Shown here: one piece after another, positions 35,648-47,260 of the stretch
How positions within the stretch are numbered: the stretch's first letter is position 1
Layout: each line of letters begins with the position of its first letter
Source: Rhizophlyctis rosea
Lineage: Eukaryota > Chytridiomycota > Chytridiomycetes > Rhizophlyctidales > Rhizophlyctidaceae
Assembly: GCA_027596075.1 (NCBI GenBank)
Contig: JADGJC010000003.1
Coordinates: 372,001-436,000 of the forward strand
Length of the DNA stretch: 64,000 nt
Reading direction: 5' to 3'
Notes under the pieces: model-generated
The model's database searches: none
Seen by the model: only the letters and a program-made list of their open reading frames with translations
What the model was told of the DNA's origin: nothing
Program-made: the position numbers and the translations under genes

Positions 35648-38600
35648 TAAATGGGTGTAGTAGTAGAGTAAAGTAGGTTTTTTGGGTGTAGAATTGTTTG
35701 TAGGTAGGACTTTCTCTGATGTCAAATGCTCGGTAGATTACCTCCCTTTGCAATTTTAGGAAAATGATAGGTCAAGGTTCCATGCCATCAAAGTAAATCC
35801 ATGCGTGCTTGATGTGTTAAGATGGCTGTAAGGGGGGATACACTAGACTTGTTCCGCCCGCTGTTGAAGGAATGTTGGAGGGTTCTCTTTTGTTCTGTCT
35901 CAGCATGAAGAGTATGATAGTCGGATTGGATGGTGTCCATATGTGGTCGAGTCGGTCTTGATTTGGGAATCCGATTGAAACACGAAGTCTGAAAGTCTCT
36001 TGTCACCAGGTCCGGGTGCATGTTGGTGTGTTAGAACGCGGAAGGTTTGACGACCGATCGTGCTCTGTCGCTGTTCCTATAAGAACAAATGCTCTAATGA
36101 TCTTTTTTTGGTCCCTTTGGCCCTGTATTCATCCGTGTTGTGCATCCATGGTTGAGGAAATGAGAGAGGGGTGACATGTACATCTCCAGGATGTTATAAG
36201 GCAGATCAGGTCTTATATGTGGTGACTTGCTTCATCCATTGTCCTAGTGAACACTTCACGTTGCCCTAACCTAAGTGATGTACTTTTTTTCACCTTGCAA
36301 GATTACCTTTAGATGACGATATTGCCGGCTGGATGCGTTGCACGTCTTGCATCCCATGTCGCGGCCATGGACATCCGCGGGCAGTACGAGCATGCGCACG
36401 TTAACTTGAGGATGGAAAACTTCCGCGACTAAAGCTCTTTAGAATGATATAAATCTGCGGGTGCGGTTTGCTTGATGAATGCAATCACTCGTGTCCATCA
36501 AGAATATAGTTATCCGAGCTATTGTCAAGATTTGCTTTTTTGCTCTACACGCACTTCTCGATTGCTGTGATGTCTCAGCGACATATGCAGAGCAGTGCAC
36601 GACGTTCTGAACCAAAGCTCATGGATCGCGCATTGTTCTATCGTAGTTGCCAAGTCTATTTCTGTGATGGATGTCTGATGAGCACCAAGAGCTCAGCAGG
36701 CAGACATCTCACAATTACACACTTTGGATCCCACAAGTCCAACCATGCTGAATGAACGAGAGCGCATGAGATGGCTGCTCACCGACGACCAAAAAACAGT
36801 CAATGTTGATCAGAACTCTGGTCAGCGATGCAGCTTATCGCTCTAACATCATTGGTTGACTTGATTGGCCCCGGTCGCGTTTGATCGCGCCATCTGCAAA
36901 GTCCCAACATAGGTGGGCCGAAATGTTTCTATGGGTCATAACAGGTATCTGATACAAACCATAGAGCTTTTGATCATGCCCCGGAACATTTCGGCATCGG
37001 TGTGATTGCCCAAATATTTTGGTCTGTCCGTGCAAAAATCCTGTGCAAACACATAGGTATCTACGCTCAGCCATTGAAGTCACGACCAAACATCGCATGA
37101 GCAAGTTCTTCCCTGCCTGGTATGTCAAATATGATCTGACGGGTCTTCACTCAGGAAGCGCGTCGATTTATCGCTTTGATCATCAGTCACAATGGTAAGG
37201 CAACACCCACATCTGGTGACGTCTCCTTTGCCGGGCACGTTTGCTGACATTGCTCCATATCTTTTTTTTTTCTCTTTGATGATATCGTGCGAAAGACGTT
37301 ATATGATCGACTTTGGGTCGGATTGTCTCCGCAACATTCAAGTGATACTTGGGAGTTGTCAAGAAGGTGGTCTTCCGTGTTTAAGTTACTCATCTGTCTT
37401 TGAGATTGCAACTTGTGACAAGTATAATCTGCTCTGCCATCATGTATGTGTTCCAAACCATTAATGCATGGACGACGTTCCTCCGCACCCTGTATGAGGC
37501 ATTCATTTTTTTGCTCCCAAGCTCAACCCACAAACGTCTCGCAACCTTGCCCTCAATCCCTTCCAACATCTCTTGCAACATATCAGTCGCCAAGATTTGC
37601 AACACTTATAAATTCTGGACGATCAGTAATGGAATGTCCGTGCAAAAAATATTGTGCATCTCTCAGCCAATGTCGATGCCTCTATGAATGTTGGCCATCA
37701 TCATAATCGAAATGCAGGTTGTGTGTGAATCAACCGGTTTCATGTTGAAGATTTTGATGGACCAAGTTAATGCTGGCCTAGTCAGGAGGATTGTGTTGAA
37801 CTGAGAGCAAGCATACTGTGGATGTTTCCTTGCGTCTTGTCATAACGCAAGAGGGGAGCGCAAAGTCCGCTAAACATTTTCTTTTTGTCCTGTCGTCCTG
37901 CTGCTGAAGGCTCGATATGCAATTGCATGTACTTCCGAAGGTGACGATGACTGCTGCTCGCAGTTTGCAACATGGACTTATCATTCACAGAAACAAAAGG
38001 GAGTGGAGGATGATGGCATCATCCTTTCGATTCGATCAAGCGTGTCAGCCTCGAGCGTTTATTTGAGCGAGCAGAATGATTTATTTTTCAGAAGCGAAAA
38101 AGAACTGGAAGTGTTCGCGACTGAAATTGACCATTGTTGCAATGACTGTGCTCGATGGCTCATGGAATTCTCTGAAGTGATACATTATACCGACGTGTGC
38201 AATTGACATTGACAATCGGAATACATCGTTCCAGTTACAAATGGCGACTGCGATTGTTTGAGAAAAGTAAGAAAAAACAACGCATGCGGGATCTGAGCTG
38301 ACTAGTTTGACACTCTCCTCGTGATCTTGCCACTCATCACAAGTGCAAAACCAAGTCCGAAGTCGATGATTCTTACACCTTTTTCTGCATCCCATTCATG
38401 AACATTTGTGGTTTTCCGTCCGTCCAAAAGCTGTCTGTATTAGAAACTCAGAACAATGGGAAGTCAAATCTGAAGGGAAAAAAAGCAAATCCTCAAAGGG
38501 AGGTTATGCAGGAATTGCTGAGCTCTGAACTTTATGCCCATGCCTGTCACTCCTGTCAGTATCACCTCTGAACCCTCATCTCAACTCTTGATTTACGGGT

Positions 38601-39241
38601 TTCTGCTAATCACAAGCAACACCTTCCTGGGGGACATCAGACTCGCATTTGTCGAACTTGAAAACCCATTTTCATGCACCCAAGCGCGGCGATAACGTCT
38701 ACATCCATTCAAGTACTCCGTAGCCTCAAATTGCCTCAAGCAGAGTGGAGAGAACGTCAAGCGCAATACGGGAATCTTGACATTTTCAAAGAACCGCGCA
38801 AGTTGATTCCGTGGAAACCAAATGCTCGACTGTGGTCCTTCGGGTGCGAAAAAGGAGGCCACATTTTGGCAGTAGTGCGGCTTGACCGGCAAGAACCTAT
38901 GTCAGCCGTTGATCACGGAATTCGGCAGACATTCATTGATATGAAAAGCATGCTAAAGTCTTCAACTCATCACGAAGGAAAAAAGAGCAGGGCAAATACT
39001 CTGTTTAAATTCCCATGGATATCAACTTGAGGAATTCCATGATTCCAACACAATGCATGAGAGAACAAATTTCAATTCAAAGGATAACTGAGATCGATTT
39101 TTGGATGTTTTACATACACGTAGAGAAATGAACAATTTACATATTTACATGACGCTCATCAGCACGCCAAACCACAAGAACCCAACCCGACCCGTCCATT
39201 TATCGCCCCTACCCACCGAGCATTGAGGAAGCACCGCTCTC
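35648..39241. other. 3.6-kb stretch with no supported gene
   Basis: The longest gap in the window. It has lower GC and T/A runs (for example T10 near 37261). Small frames exist on both strands (for example 38674-39030 plus, 118 codons) but none shows family features or plausible introns. No terminal repeats or transposase motifs were recognised. It may hold non-coding transcripts or decayed elements. Confidence 0.45.
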
Positions 39242-40065
39242 TCAAACATCTAAACCTTCCGTAAGCTCGATTGGAACAACGATATCCCCATGGTTCTCGA
39301 TCCTAATGCCCTCCATCGCCGATCGAATCCGTGCTCCAAATGCGGCGGGCGGGTCTCCGTTGGTGTCCTTTTCATTATGAGTTTGCGATGATAGAGATTG
39401 CAGGTACGTTTGGAGTTGGTCGGTGGATTTTAGCACATCGGGCATGATCTTTTCCAATATAGCGCTATGCGAGGAACAAGGATTAGAATTCTTCGGTTCA
39501 AAAACAGGATCGCTCATGCGCAATGAACGCATAGGGACGACTAGGACTTCTACCTGTATTCCTTTTCCCGTTCCAGCCCGTCCTGCTGTTGAATCTCATC
39601 CAGGGTTGAGAAGCAGCCGATGTCTATTAGATTTCTGAAGGAGATGGGTCAATTCTTCAACTAGGTGTTTATTCGCATCCAAGCGGATGAAGTGGTGTGA
39701 CGGTCTGAATGTACAAACTCACTCGGCTGTCTTGGCCACTATGGACTTGAGGTACTCCTGCTCACGTTTTTGATTGAGTCCGTCGATGTGCCGTTCGTCA
39801 TCACTGGGACATATATATATAAAATCAGCACTGATTTCCTTTGCCGTTGACAACCGTCGAGGAAAGGATTTGTATACAAACATTTCTGTGCGGGGATATC
39901 CTGCCTCTCCGTTGAGCAGCCTAGTGCGTTCCGTTGGCTGTTTGGATGGGTTTGTTTGTAAGTGTGTAAGCCTTTCAAAACTCAATTTGGTCTCGTTACC
40001 TCCTCCTCGTTGCGACCAGGTTCAGTGTGACCCGCACGCCCGAAGCACGACAAACACGCGCCCAT
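39242..40065 (-). CDS. LAMTOR1: LAMTOR1-like Ragulator membrane anchor
   Basis: Four exons: 40065-40000, 39937-39723, 39634-39554 and 39464-39242, giving 194 residues. The N-terminus MGACLSCFGR is a textbook dual-lipidation signal (Gly2 myristoylation, Cys4 and Cys7 palmitoylation) for endo-lysosomal membranes. RTRLLNGE and, spanning two introns, the stretch KSIVAKTAENLIDIGCFSTL with a following EREKEYSAILEK correspond to the LAKTA...IDI...EY core of LAMTOR1 (p18), the scaffold that holds Rag GTPases at the lysosome for TORC1 activation. A stretch encoded at about 39884-39834 (between RR and DDERHIDG) could be a further 51-nt in-frame intron (GTTGTC to TCCCAG). Vacuolar localisation and the TORC1 role are from the family. 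The gene is divergent from the ACL4-like gene. Confidence 0.65.
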
Positions 40066-40532
40066 TGTGTACTTGGTTATGAGTGAGCAGACAGTTATGC
40101 CCGGGGAAAGGAGGTAGAAGCCAATCACGGCAGACTGGATGTTGCAAAGGTGTTTGTAGAAGGGAGTTGTGCGATGAGGACGGAAGGATTGAGGGAGAAG
40201 AAGTTGAAGTTGGGCAGGCTGAAGGGAAAGGAATCCTTTCAAAGGAACGAACGCTCTTGACTCTTGAGCACCCTTCACCGAGTCGCAGTTGATGAGTGGT
40301 ACTATGGTCGTACAATGGGGCTTGTGGCTGGTGACTGCTCAATATTTTTGGCTTCTTCACCTTCCACTGTTCCCCCCAAATGCACCCAATGCTTACACAG
40401 TACTGCTACACATCCCATTGACGCTTGACTTCTGTTACAATAATATCAACTTGACGCTCAGGCTCCTCTTGTCAGCCATACTTCATATAACCTCGACTCA
40501 TATAGCGCATTCACAAAGCAGTCGCCAAACAA
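40066..40532. promoter_or_regulatory. Divergent promoter region, LAMTOR1-like / ACL4-like
   Basis: 467 nt between divergent starts. It contains TATAACC and CATATAGC stretches (40486-40506) close to the ACL4-like start. Confidence 0.35.
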
Positions 40533-41924
40533 ATGGGGAAAAGAAGGAATAGAAAAACCCAACCCACCACCACCACTACCATGACCCACTTCCAACCCAC
40601 TCCCCAGCCCTCAAACCACGACCCCTCCGCCCTTTTCGACCAAGCGCAAAATGCACTAGTTGCCAACCAACCGTCATTAGCGAAGAAATTCTTGCTGCGA
40701 GTGCTAGAGCAAGAGCCTTCCCACCTTCATGCCCTGGAAGCGCTTGGCGTCGCTGAAGTTGAGGCGGCAAACCTTGAAGCCGAGGAGGCAGACTCCGGAC
40801 AGGAAGAAATCATCTCCTCCGCCGCGCAACGGGCATACCAATGCTTTTTGAAGGCCGTGGAAATTGCACCCAACGAGGGATCAGAGAAGTATCTACATTT
40901 GGGGCAGATGAGCGAGGGTGTTGAGGCCATTGGGTTTTATACAAAAGGAGTGGAAATTGGGTTGAAGGAGGTTGAGGCTTTGAAGGAGTATCCGGAGGAG
41001 GTGAGAAATGAGCCGCTTGTCATGGATGTATTTAGCCAAACGGTTCCCAAGAATGGTATACCTTTTTTTGGAATGATTGCAGGCAGAAATTCTCAGGTTG
41101 AAAATTTCCTCAGCTTTGTGCTCAATGTCGGAGATCTATATGACGGATATGTGGTAAGATCATCAAACCATCTCACCTCTTTTTCCCAATGCATTGAAGA
41201 AGGGAAACATACCTTCTCCCGTGTCATCTCCTCACATCGATTCCCTTCGCCCTACAGTGACGACCCACAAGCCGAGCATCACGCAGAGTCATTCGCAACC
41301 CGCGCAACACAAATCTCACCACAAAACCCGGAAGCATACCAAACCCTAGCATCGGTCCGAATGTCTCAATGCCAACCCTCCGAAGCCCGCACAATCCTCA
41401 AATCCTCCCTCCCGCTCTGGAATTCCCTCGACCCCGCCTCACCCTACTACCCATCCTACAACACTCGCCTTTCCCTCTCCAAAATTCTACTCGAACTAGA
41501 CGAATACGAAGACGCACTATTCGTCATCGAAACCTGCCAACTAGAGAATGACCTAGATCCAGAGGGGTGGTACCTGGAAGGTTTCGCGTACTGGCGGATG
41601 GGAGGTGGAGGCGTGTTGGAGGACGGTGGGGAGGGTGTCCGGGAGGTTACGACGGAGGAGGAGAGAGAGGGACGGAGTGCGGTGTGGGGGGAGGCGAGGG
41701 AATGTTTTGAAAAGGTGTTGGAGATTCAACAGCGGTTTGGGACGGTTGACGATGATATGGTGGAGCAGTGCACGCAGTTTTTGGGAGTGATTCGGAGTTG
41801 GGCGCAGGTTGGAGGTGGGGCGGGGATGGAGGAGGAGGAGGAGGATAGTGGGAATGTGTCGGCCACTTCGTTTAGTTGGGCGGACGAGATGGATGCTATG
41901 GACGAGATGGAGATGGAGGATTGA
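40533..41924 (+). CDS. ACL4: ACL4-like TPR chaperone of ribosomal protein L4
   Basis: One open frame of 463 codons; a Met at 40581 (MTHFQPTPQPS) is an alternative start. TPR-type helices: ALFDQAQNALVANQPSLAKK with LLRVLEQEPSHLHALEALGV, AAQRAYQCFLKAVEIAPNEG followed by EKYLHLGQMSEGVEAIGFY, then the later block PQNPEAYQTLASVRMSQCQP and RLSLSKILLELDEYEDALFV. The end is acidic (EEEEEDSGN, DEMDAMDEMEMED). The EKYLHLGQ-type motif, the PEAYQTLASVRMSQ motif and the acidic end fit yeast Acl4, which escorts new uL4 to the nucleus. The segment 41056-41270 reads oddly and lacks TPR character; it likely contains one or two introns (a 27-nt GTATAC...TTGCAG unit, and one starting GTAAGATCATC) that I could not place with frame certainty. 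Confidence 0.6.
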   Translation: MGKRRNRKTQPTTTTTMTHFQPTPQPSNHDPSALFDQAQNALVANQPSLAKKFLLRVLEQEPSHLHALEALGVAEVEAANLEAEEADSGQEEIISSAAQRAYQCFLKAVEIAPNEGSEKYLHLGQMSEGVEAIGFYTKGVEIGLKEVEALKEYPEEVRNEPLVMDVFSQTVPKNGIPFFGMIAGRNSQVENFLSFVLNVGDLYDGYVVRSSNHLTSFSQCIEEGKHTFSRVISSHRFPSPYSDDPQAEHHAESFATRATQISPQNPEAYQTLASVRMSQCQPSEARTILKSSLPLWNSLDPASPYYPSYNTRLSLSKILLELDEYEDALFVIETCQLENDLDPEGWYLEGFAYWRMGGGGVLEDGGEGVREVTTEEEREGRSAVWGEARECFEKVLEIQQRFGTVDDDMVEQCTQFLGVIRSWAQVGGGAGMEEEEEDSGNVSATSFSWADEMDAMDEMEMED

Positions 41925-42486
41925 TTCGCCTTGTTAGGTAGAACTGTAGAATGAAAGCAGGGAAGAGTCGATACTTTACCCCGCTTTGATCATGTAATTT
42001 TTGTACAAAGTGTCTAATGTAAGCCAGTGGGCCTTTTTATAATTTATCAGATGGTGGAATGTTCCGTGAGGGGACAAGGTATGTCCGCTTACGGCCAACA
42101 GACGAATGATGGCAGTCGTGCGTTTTGCGATGCAGTATCTATTTGTTTATTTAGCGATTGACGCCATGAAGGAAGCCTTTCCATTCTTGCTTTTTTTGAT
42201 GCTGATGACGAGCAGCTGGTGAAAATCAGATGGCTTACCTTAATGTCCTCCCAACGAAATGTTGCAAACTGAAGCTCAACCGAGGACGCGGGATGAATGA
42301 ATTTGTAGTCCGAACTGCTGGACGTGGGCCAGTGCAGTCGTACAAGCAGCCGGACCCAGAGCTGGACCCCTCTGCTTTGTTCGAAATCAGATTACCAACT
42401 GATCTTTTCCATCTCAGTCATCTCAACCAGTTCATCCGACTTACCTTCACCGCAACATTGTTCTGCCATCACTGTAGGTTGGCAAA
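41925..42486. other. Intergenic; no supported gene
   Basis: A plus-strand frame from 42230 overlaps the next gene in another frame; it has no family features and is treated as a shadow. Confidence 0.4.
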
Positions 42487-44375
42487 ATGTCAACCCGGAA
42501 TCGCAACCGCTTTCAGGCCGCCCGTGCTCGGTTTCCATATACACCGTCTGCCACCCCAAAACCGAGATGCCAAAAGGCCACCCAGCCCCTTCCTGCCGCC
42601 GACGTCGTCGGTGCCCACAACCAAAAACTGCCTCTCCCAGCTGCCACTTTCGTTGGTGGACGTGAGCCCAGTCCATTACTTCCGACTGATGAGTCTGCTC
42701 CTTCTCGTCAGCCCCGAAAGAATTCTCAGGCCACCCAAGAACTCCCTCGCCCTTCCAGCAAACGACAACGATTAAGTAAAAAAGCCACTCCGTCACTTAC
42801 GATCCGACTTCAGCTTCCCGCCCGTAATGCAACAGAATCAGAACCTCGTCCGATCACCGCCACTACCAGTGCTTCAACGGATGTTATGTCTTCCGCAGTG
42901 TCCTCCGAATCAACTTCGTCTTCACTTGAAGACCATGAAGATAGCGCTCCTGACTCCAGCGATCGTTCAGATCCTCCCACCGAGACATCCGTGGGAACAT
43001 CGACTGTGTGCGGGCTAGCTAACTTCAGCGCAGAACAGGAAGCATCCCACAACACCGATAACATCGCCCTCTTGTGCGTCTACTTCGCCAAGAACCATTC
43101 ACAATTTCGCGACAAGAAAGCCATTGGCAAATGGCTCAACTCGGATCAACACGAATTCCTGAGGAAACTCAAGAACGACGTTAAATTCAAGATGGGGATC
43201 TACCGCATCATGGGAGGCAATCATTGGGGTTGGAAGACTCATGTGTGTAATGCTCCCTTTGAAGATTCACAGCAGTGGTGGAAAACAATGCGAGAGTGAG
43301 TTTTTTGTTGTTTGCTATAGATCAATCCCTGGTTTGGGAGGGTTTTGCGACATGCTAAAAGTTTTGCCAAATCTGGTTATCTCAAGGATCTGATCACGGA
43401 AAACATCGGTCACTGGTTCAAAGATACCCTCAAATATGCCTTCATTGCCAGAAATGCCACCAAAACCACCGAGACCATCATCAAGGAGACTTATGGAGAG
43501 TGGAATGAGTATATCCCCAATCCCAACTGGTCTAAGCCCAAAGGTAAAGGGACAAACCACCTTCCCAAAAACCAAACCACGTCGGTCCAACAAGACCAAA
43601 CCGGTACCACTCCCTCCATGGACAACCCCATCGCTCTTTCGGATGAAAATCGGGCACCCTCGAGTTCTTCAACGCCCGCTGACTCCAACCGGCAATCAGT
43701 TTCCACAGTCAAGTCTCAAAGTTGCCGTGAAAAAGAGCTGCTTGATGAGAACGCCCGACAAAAAGCTCGGATCATGGAACTGGAATTCCTATTGAGAAAT
43801 CTGGAAGCTGCGCGGGATGCAGCTGGGGCGGGTCCGAGTGCATCCCTTCCGATTGTAGAGCAGATATTCCATGCGCCACAGGTAAGGATCTGCTGTGAGT
43901 GTAATGTGCGAGGAACTCATCAATACATATACTGATCGCAACTACTTCGCGAAAACAAAGTCAACCAAGGTCATCGTCGCCTGACCTCCCCGTTGACCCT
44001 GGCTTGACGGATGGGTCGGATCCAGTCCTTCCTTCCTCACCTTTGGCCCCCACCCCGCCAAACAACGATTTCGAGCCTGATGGAGGCAATGAGAGCGATT
44101 CAACCCCGCCTAATGGCACCACAGGAACGGCTGACATAGTCGAAGTTGATGAGGATCCCACCCCTCCTGCCATCGACCAACCTCCCACCCCCACCGAACC
44201 TCCTGAAGACGTTGCTAGTTCCAGTCTACGCCGCTCAACCAGGTCTTCCACTCGGTCCGAGGCAGCCCCTTCCAACACTCAGGCAGGCAAAACTCAGAAG
44301 CCCGGTCCCACACTCACGCTCATTAGAGCATCAGAGCTCCGCCGATCCAAACGCACTCGCCAGGAACCCAAATGA
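42487..44375 (+). CDS. Lineage-specific charged/coiled-coil protein, possible N-terminal part of the dioxygenase gene
   Basis: Starts at ATG 42487. The first 180 residues are basic/Ser-rich and disordered. A compact region follows (NTDNIALLCVYFAKNHSQFR, then IGKWLNSDQHEFLRKLKNDV). Two in-frame stops at 43297 and 43318 are removed if an intron runs from GTGTGT at about 43243 to TATAG at 43320 (78 nt), joining to INPWFGRVLRHAKSFAKSGY and YLKDLITENIGHWFKDTLKY. A coiled coil is seen at about 43735-43810 (ENARQKARIMELEFLLRNLE). Another intron follows at 43880-43960, then an acidic, Pro-rich, finally basic stretch ending RRSKRTRQEPK. The TGA at 44373 is in the same frame as the next feature. An intron from about 44303 (GTCCCA) to 44401 (ATCACAG) would fuse both into one long gene. 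Family unknown. Confidence 0.45.
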
Positions 44376-45800
44376 TTGATTGATTGCTCCTGGATCACAG
44401 CAGATAGTGAAGGCGAAGCAGCAATCGTGGAAGGAGGGAGTACGAGTGGGGAAGAAGAAGAGGACAATCCCGACGATGGGGATTACCAAGATGCTGGGAA
44501 AACGGGCGGGAAGGAACGGGACTATGTAGCTGTAGCTGGAGAAATGAAGGCGGGAAGCAGGCGAAAACCAGTTCGACGCCGCGAGAACCTTTTCCAGCAA
44601 GAAGATATCCGGATCGAGGAGGGGAAGAAGGGCGAGGCGGAATACTTTGCACTGAAAAATTGGCGCGTCATTGACGATGTCGTGAAGAAAGAGATGCAAG
44701 AGTGGAGGGATGGGGATTGCCGGCCTTTTGTCTTGAAGACTCGGAATGGGAAGGAACGACCGAATGAAGGACGGCGTCCGTCGATGGAGGAGTTGGAGGA
44801 AATGAATGCTCTTTTCGGGAGGGTGGCGAATCTGTATTACGTGACGGGGATCAATCGGCGGGACCTTTTGGGAAAGAAACCGATCAAGCAGCTGAGAAAG
44901 GATAAGACACGCCCGAGGAAGTTGGAGGCACAGTTAAAGACCGTCAGGGGTCCCGCAATCATTGTAATCTGGGACTCGCAAACACGAGACTGTAGATCCC
45001 TCGCCTTCCTCATCCCCACCGACCCAAATAACGAAAACTTTGGCCTATCACGCGAAGCCCGCGAACACTTCTTCGTCGAGCTTGACAAAATCATGAAAGG
45101 ACGACGCCCCAAATCCGACACAACCCGCATCGACTCGGACGACGAAAACGAGGACAACGTCTCGGAAAAGCTCGGGCTCCACAAAAACTACAAGGCTGGC
45201 CAACAATACCCGCGACCCACAGACCTAACGCTAGAATTGATCAGAAAAAAACGTTTCAACAAAGTCGCCAAAGCCTTCCACGACTGCAACGCCGAAGCCG
45301 TCGACTGGTTCTTCTGCGTCTTGCCGGACATTATGCGAATCTACGCCGACTCGTTCGACAAAACCCCGCTGAAACGTGGCCAGGAACTCTGCACCATGTT
45401 GGGTTGTGCACCATTCTATCGGATGAATCTCAATCGGGGTGTGACGGTGAAGGAACATTGGGACTGTAATGACGGGGCTTGGACTTTGACTTATGTAGGG
45501 GGCAACTTTAAACAGGATGACGAGAATGCCGCGACTGTTTGTCTTGGGGAGATCAAAGCGAGGTGTATTCAACCTCCTGGAGGGATACTGATTTGTCCTT
45601 TCAGGTTCCTCTTGCATTGGGTGACGGCTTGGGAACCTGTCGAGCTCGCTGAGGAACACCCGGACTACAAGCTTGGTCCTTACCGCTGGTCCGTCGTTCT
45701 CAGTCAAATCCAGACTTGGACTGATAAGTGTGAGAGCCAAGTTGAAGATGAGGTGTTGGAGGAGGTTATAGCTTCTGGGGAATATGCTGAATTTCTCTGA
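44376..45800 (+). CDS. TET/JBP-like 2-oxoglutarate/Fe(II) dioxygenase (candidate nucleic-acid base oxygenase)
   Basis: The open frame spans 474 codons to TGA at 45798; the N-terminus is not a clear Met start (first Met is about codon 53), so an upstream exon is likely. Codons 1-90 are acidic then basic (possible DNA contact). The C-terminal third has the double-stranded beta-helix pattern of fungal TET/JBP enzymes: MNLNRGVTVKEHWDCNDGAW with His361 and Asp363 as the HxD iron pair, then YVGGNF, an E-I-K-A-R-C strand, PPGGILICPFRFLLHWV with distal His414, and Arg437 as a possible 2-oxoglutarate ligand (somewhat far downstream). TET/JBP enzymes oxidise methyl groups of DNA bases; fungi carry expansions linked to Kyakuja-Dileera-Zisupton transposons. 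No transposase is seen here. Activity is inferred, and another 2OG dioxygenase subfamily is possible. Confidence 0.6.
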   Translation: MIDCSWITADSEGEAAIVEGGSTSGEEEEDNPDDGDYQDAGKTGGKERDYVAVAGEMKAGSRRKPVRRRENLFQQEDIRIEEGKKGEAEYFALKNWRVIDDVVKKEMQEWRDGDCRPFVLKTRNGKERPNEGRRPSMEELEEMNALFGRVANLYYVTGINRRDLLGKKPIKQLRKDKTRPRKLEAQLKTVRGPAIIVIWDSQTRDCRSLAFLIPTDPNNENFGLSREAREHFFVELDKIMKGRRPKSDTTRIDSDDENEDNVSEKLGLHKNYKAGQQYPRPTDLTLELIRKKRFNKVAKAFHDCNAEAVDWFFCVLPDIMRIYADSFDKTPLKRGQELCTMLGCAPFYRMNLNRGVTVKEHWDCNDGAWTLTYVGGNFKQDDENAATVCLGEIKARCIQPPGGILICPFRFLLHWVTAWEPVELAEEHPDYKLGPYRWSVVLSQIQTWTDKCESQVEDEVLEEVIASGEYAEFL

Positions 45801-47260
45801 ACGGTACGTGTTTTCGCTTTCTTGCATTATTCAACGCACTGCGGTTCCGACTGAAGACGATGTAACTGCAATAGGTTTTCGGCCCGTGTGCGAAGATATC
45901 GGTCTGGGATGGGCGCCTGGGGTCAAACTTGTGATTAATGTATTCTTGTAAGAGCATTTAAGCCCACGTTACCGTTGGCAAAAATATCCAATCATAAGTG
46001 TTGAGGTTGAGCGAGTATTGGTTATCATGTGGACTGATGCTTAGGCGTCTCATAGAAGGACCTGATATATGAAACGGCAATACCCACGCTTCATATGTTG
46101 CAGTTTCTCCCAAGTGTGTTTCCGCATGTACTGGCCACAGCGAGCAGGGTATTATACGCTGCTCATGTTCTGTGGCGGACAAAGGAACCGCCATCGTTTC
46201 ATTCAAGTAGATTTCCGCATTTGATGAACAGCGTGAACGGGATATGAGATGCTGGTCCATGTTTAGGGGTTTAAAAGAATCGTTAAATGCCCCTATGGCC
46301 CCAATGGCGGTTATGGCGGTAATGGACTTTAGTAATGGCGCTGAAGTCCCGCACCAATGGTGGGAGGTGGTCTTGATCCGTGCGCGTGGTTGTCGGACTG
46401 TTGTTGCCTGACCGGGGGTGCAAGGACATTTGCTTTGAAGCTGTGAATATGAACTTTCTATTGCATTTACGGCCTTTGCTTTCCGGCACACTCATCCAGT
46501 CCACGATTTAGACACACCATAGTCTCTGTTCAGTTGCGGGCAGGCAAAGGATTAACAAGAACGAACTGTGGGGTCTCATCACTGCTCTGCCCCGTACCGT
46601 AACAGTTTCGCAGGCATTTGGTCTGTTATTCACGAGCGTCATGAGGGGCAACTCGTCCAAAATCTCCAATTCATCCAACTTCTTTCAATCATTGAGAACG
46701 GGGAGGATGCAGATGACAGATAGAGTAGTCCTCTCGGCCAACGTCGGTGCTGCTTGTACAGTGATCCAAGGCGCCGAGTCGGGAATCCTGGTTGGCATGC
46801 TGAAGCATAAAGTCAGTGAACCACGATACGGCGATTGATGCAACTGCTTCGAATGCCCAGGTAAGGCCTTCGGTCTTGCAGACGCCCTGAGCGCCTGTAA
46901 CTGTGAAATGTCGCTTGAGCAACCGAATAGGTAAGTCAGCGTATTGCCAATATTTTGTTTGTAATGTTGAACTTTTGTGATTTAGCGAAGTTGGTCGACG
47001 AAAATTGGAAGATTTTGGGCCCCACAGGACCCGCGTGTAAGACCAGCCACCGGAAGGTGACCAAAACAGTTTGCCTGAACATCCGCCTGGCATCTAGATT
47101 TCGGGTTTCAAAGTGGTTTCCAGCGACCCTCAGTTTCATTTGCTTGACGATGCACTGTTCCAATTGAATTTTGCTGACATATACGTGGGGAAAATCCTGC
47201 TGGCCACTCCTGCTAACCCTACAAGCACTGCTAGGTACTTTGGGTCAAAATCCTTGCAGT
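45801..47260. other. Mostly intergenic; weak minus-strand frame at 45958-46491
   Basis: The minus-strand frame 46491-45958 (177 codons, ending TYDWIFLPTVTWA) is open but has no family features; I leave it uncalled. The rest (46500-47260) is the PEX13 upstream region with no coherent frame. Confidence 0.4.

Noticed and set aside
36960..37700. Possible dispersed repeat around TGTCCGTGCAAAAA (near 37023 and 37636)
   Set aside because: Similarity does not extend convincingly beyond about 14 bases and no terminal structure is seen.
38674..39030. 118-codon plus-strand frame
   Set aside because: Starts ordinarily but has no family features, no upstream signal and a competing frame on the other strand.
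42230..42775. Plus-strand frame of 181 codons upstream of the dioxygenase locus
   Set aside because: It overlaps the start of the 42487 gene in another frame and has no coherent domain; likely leader sequence.
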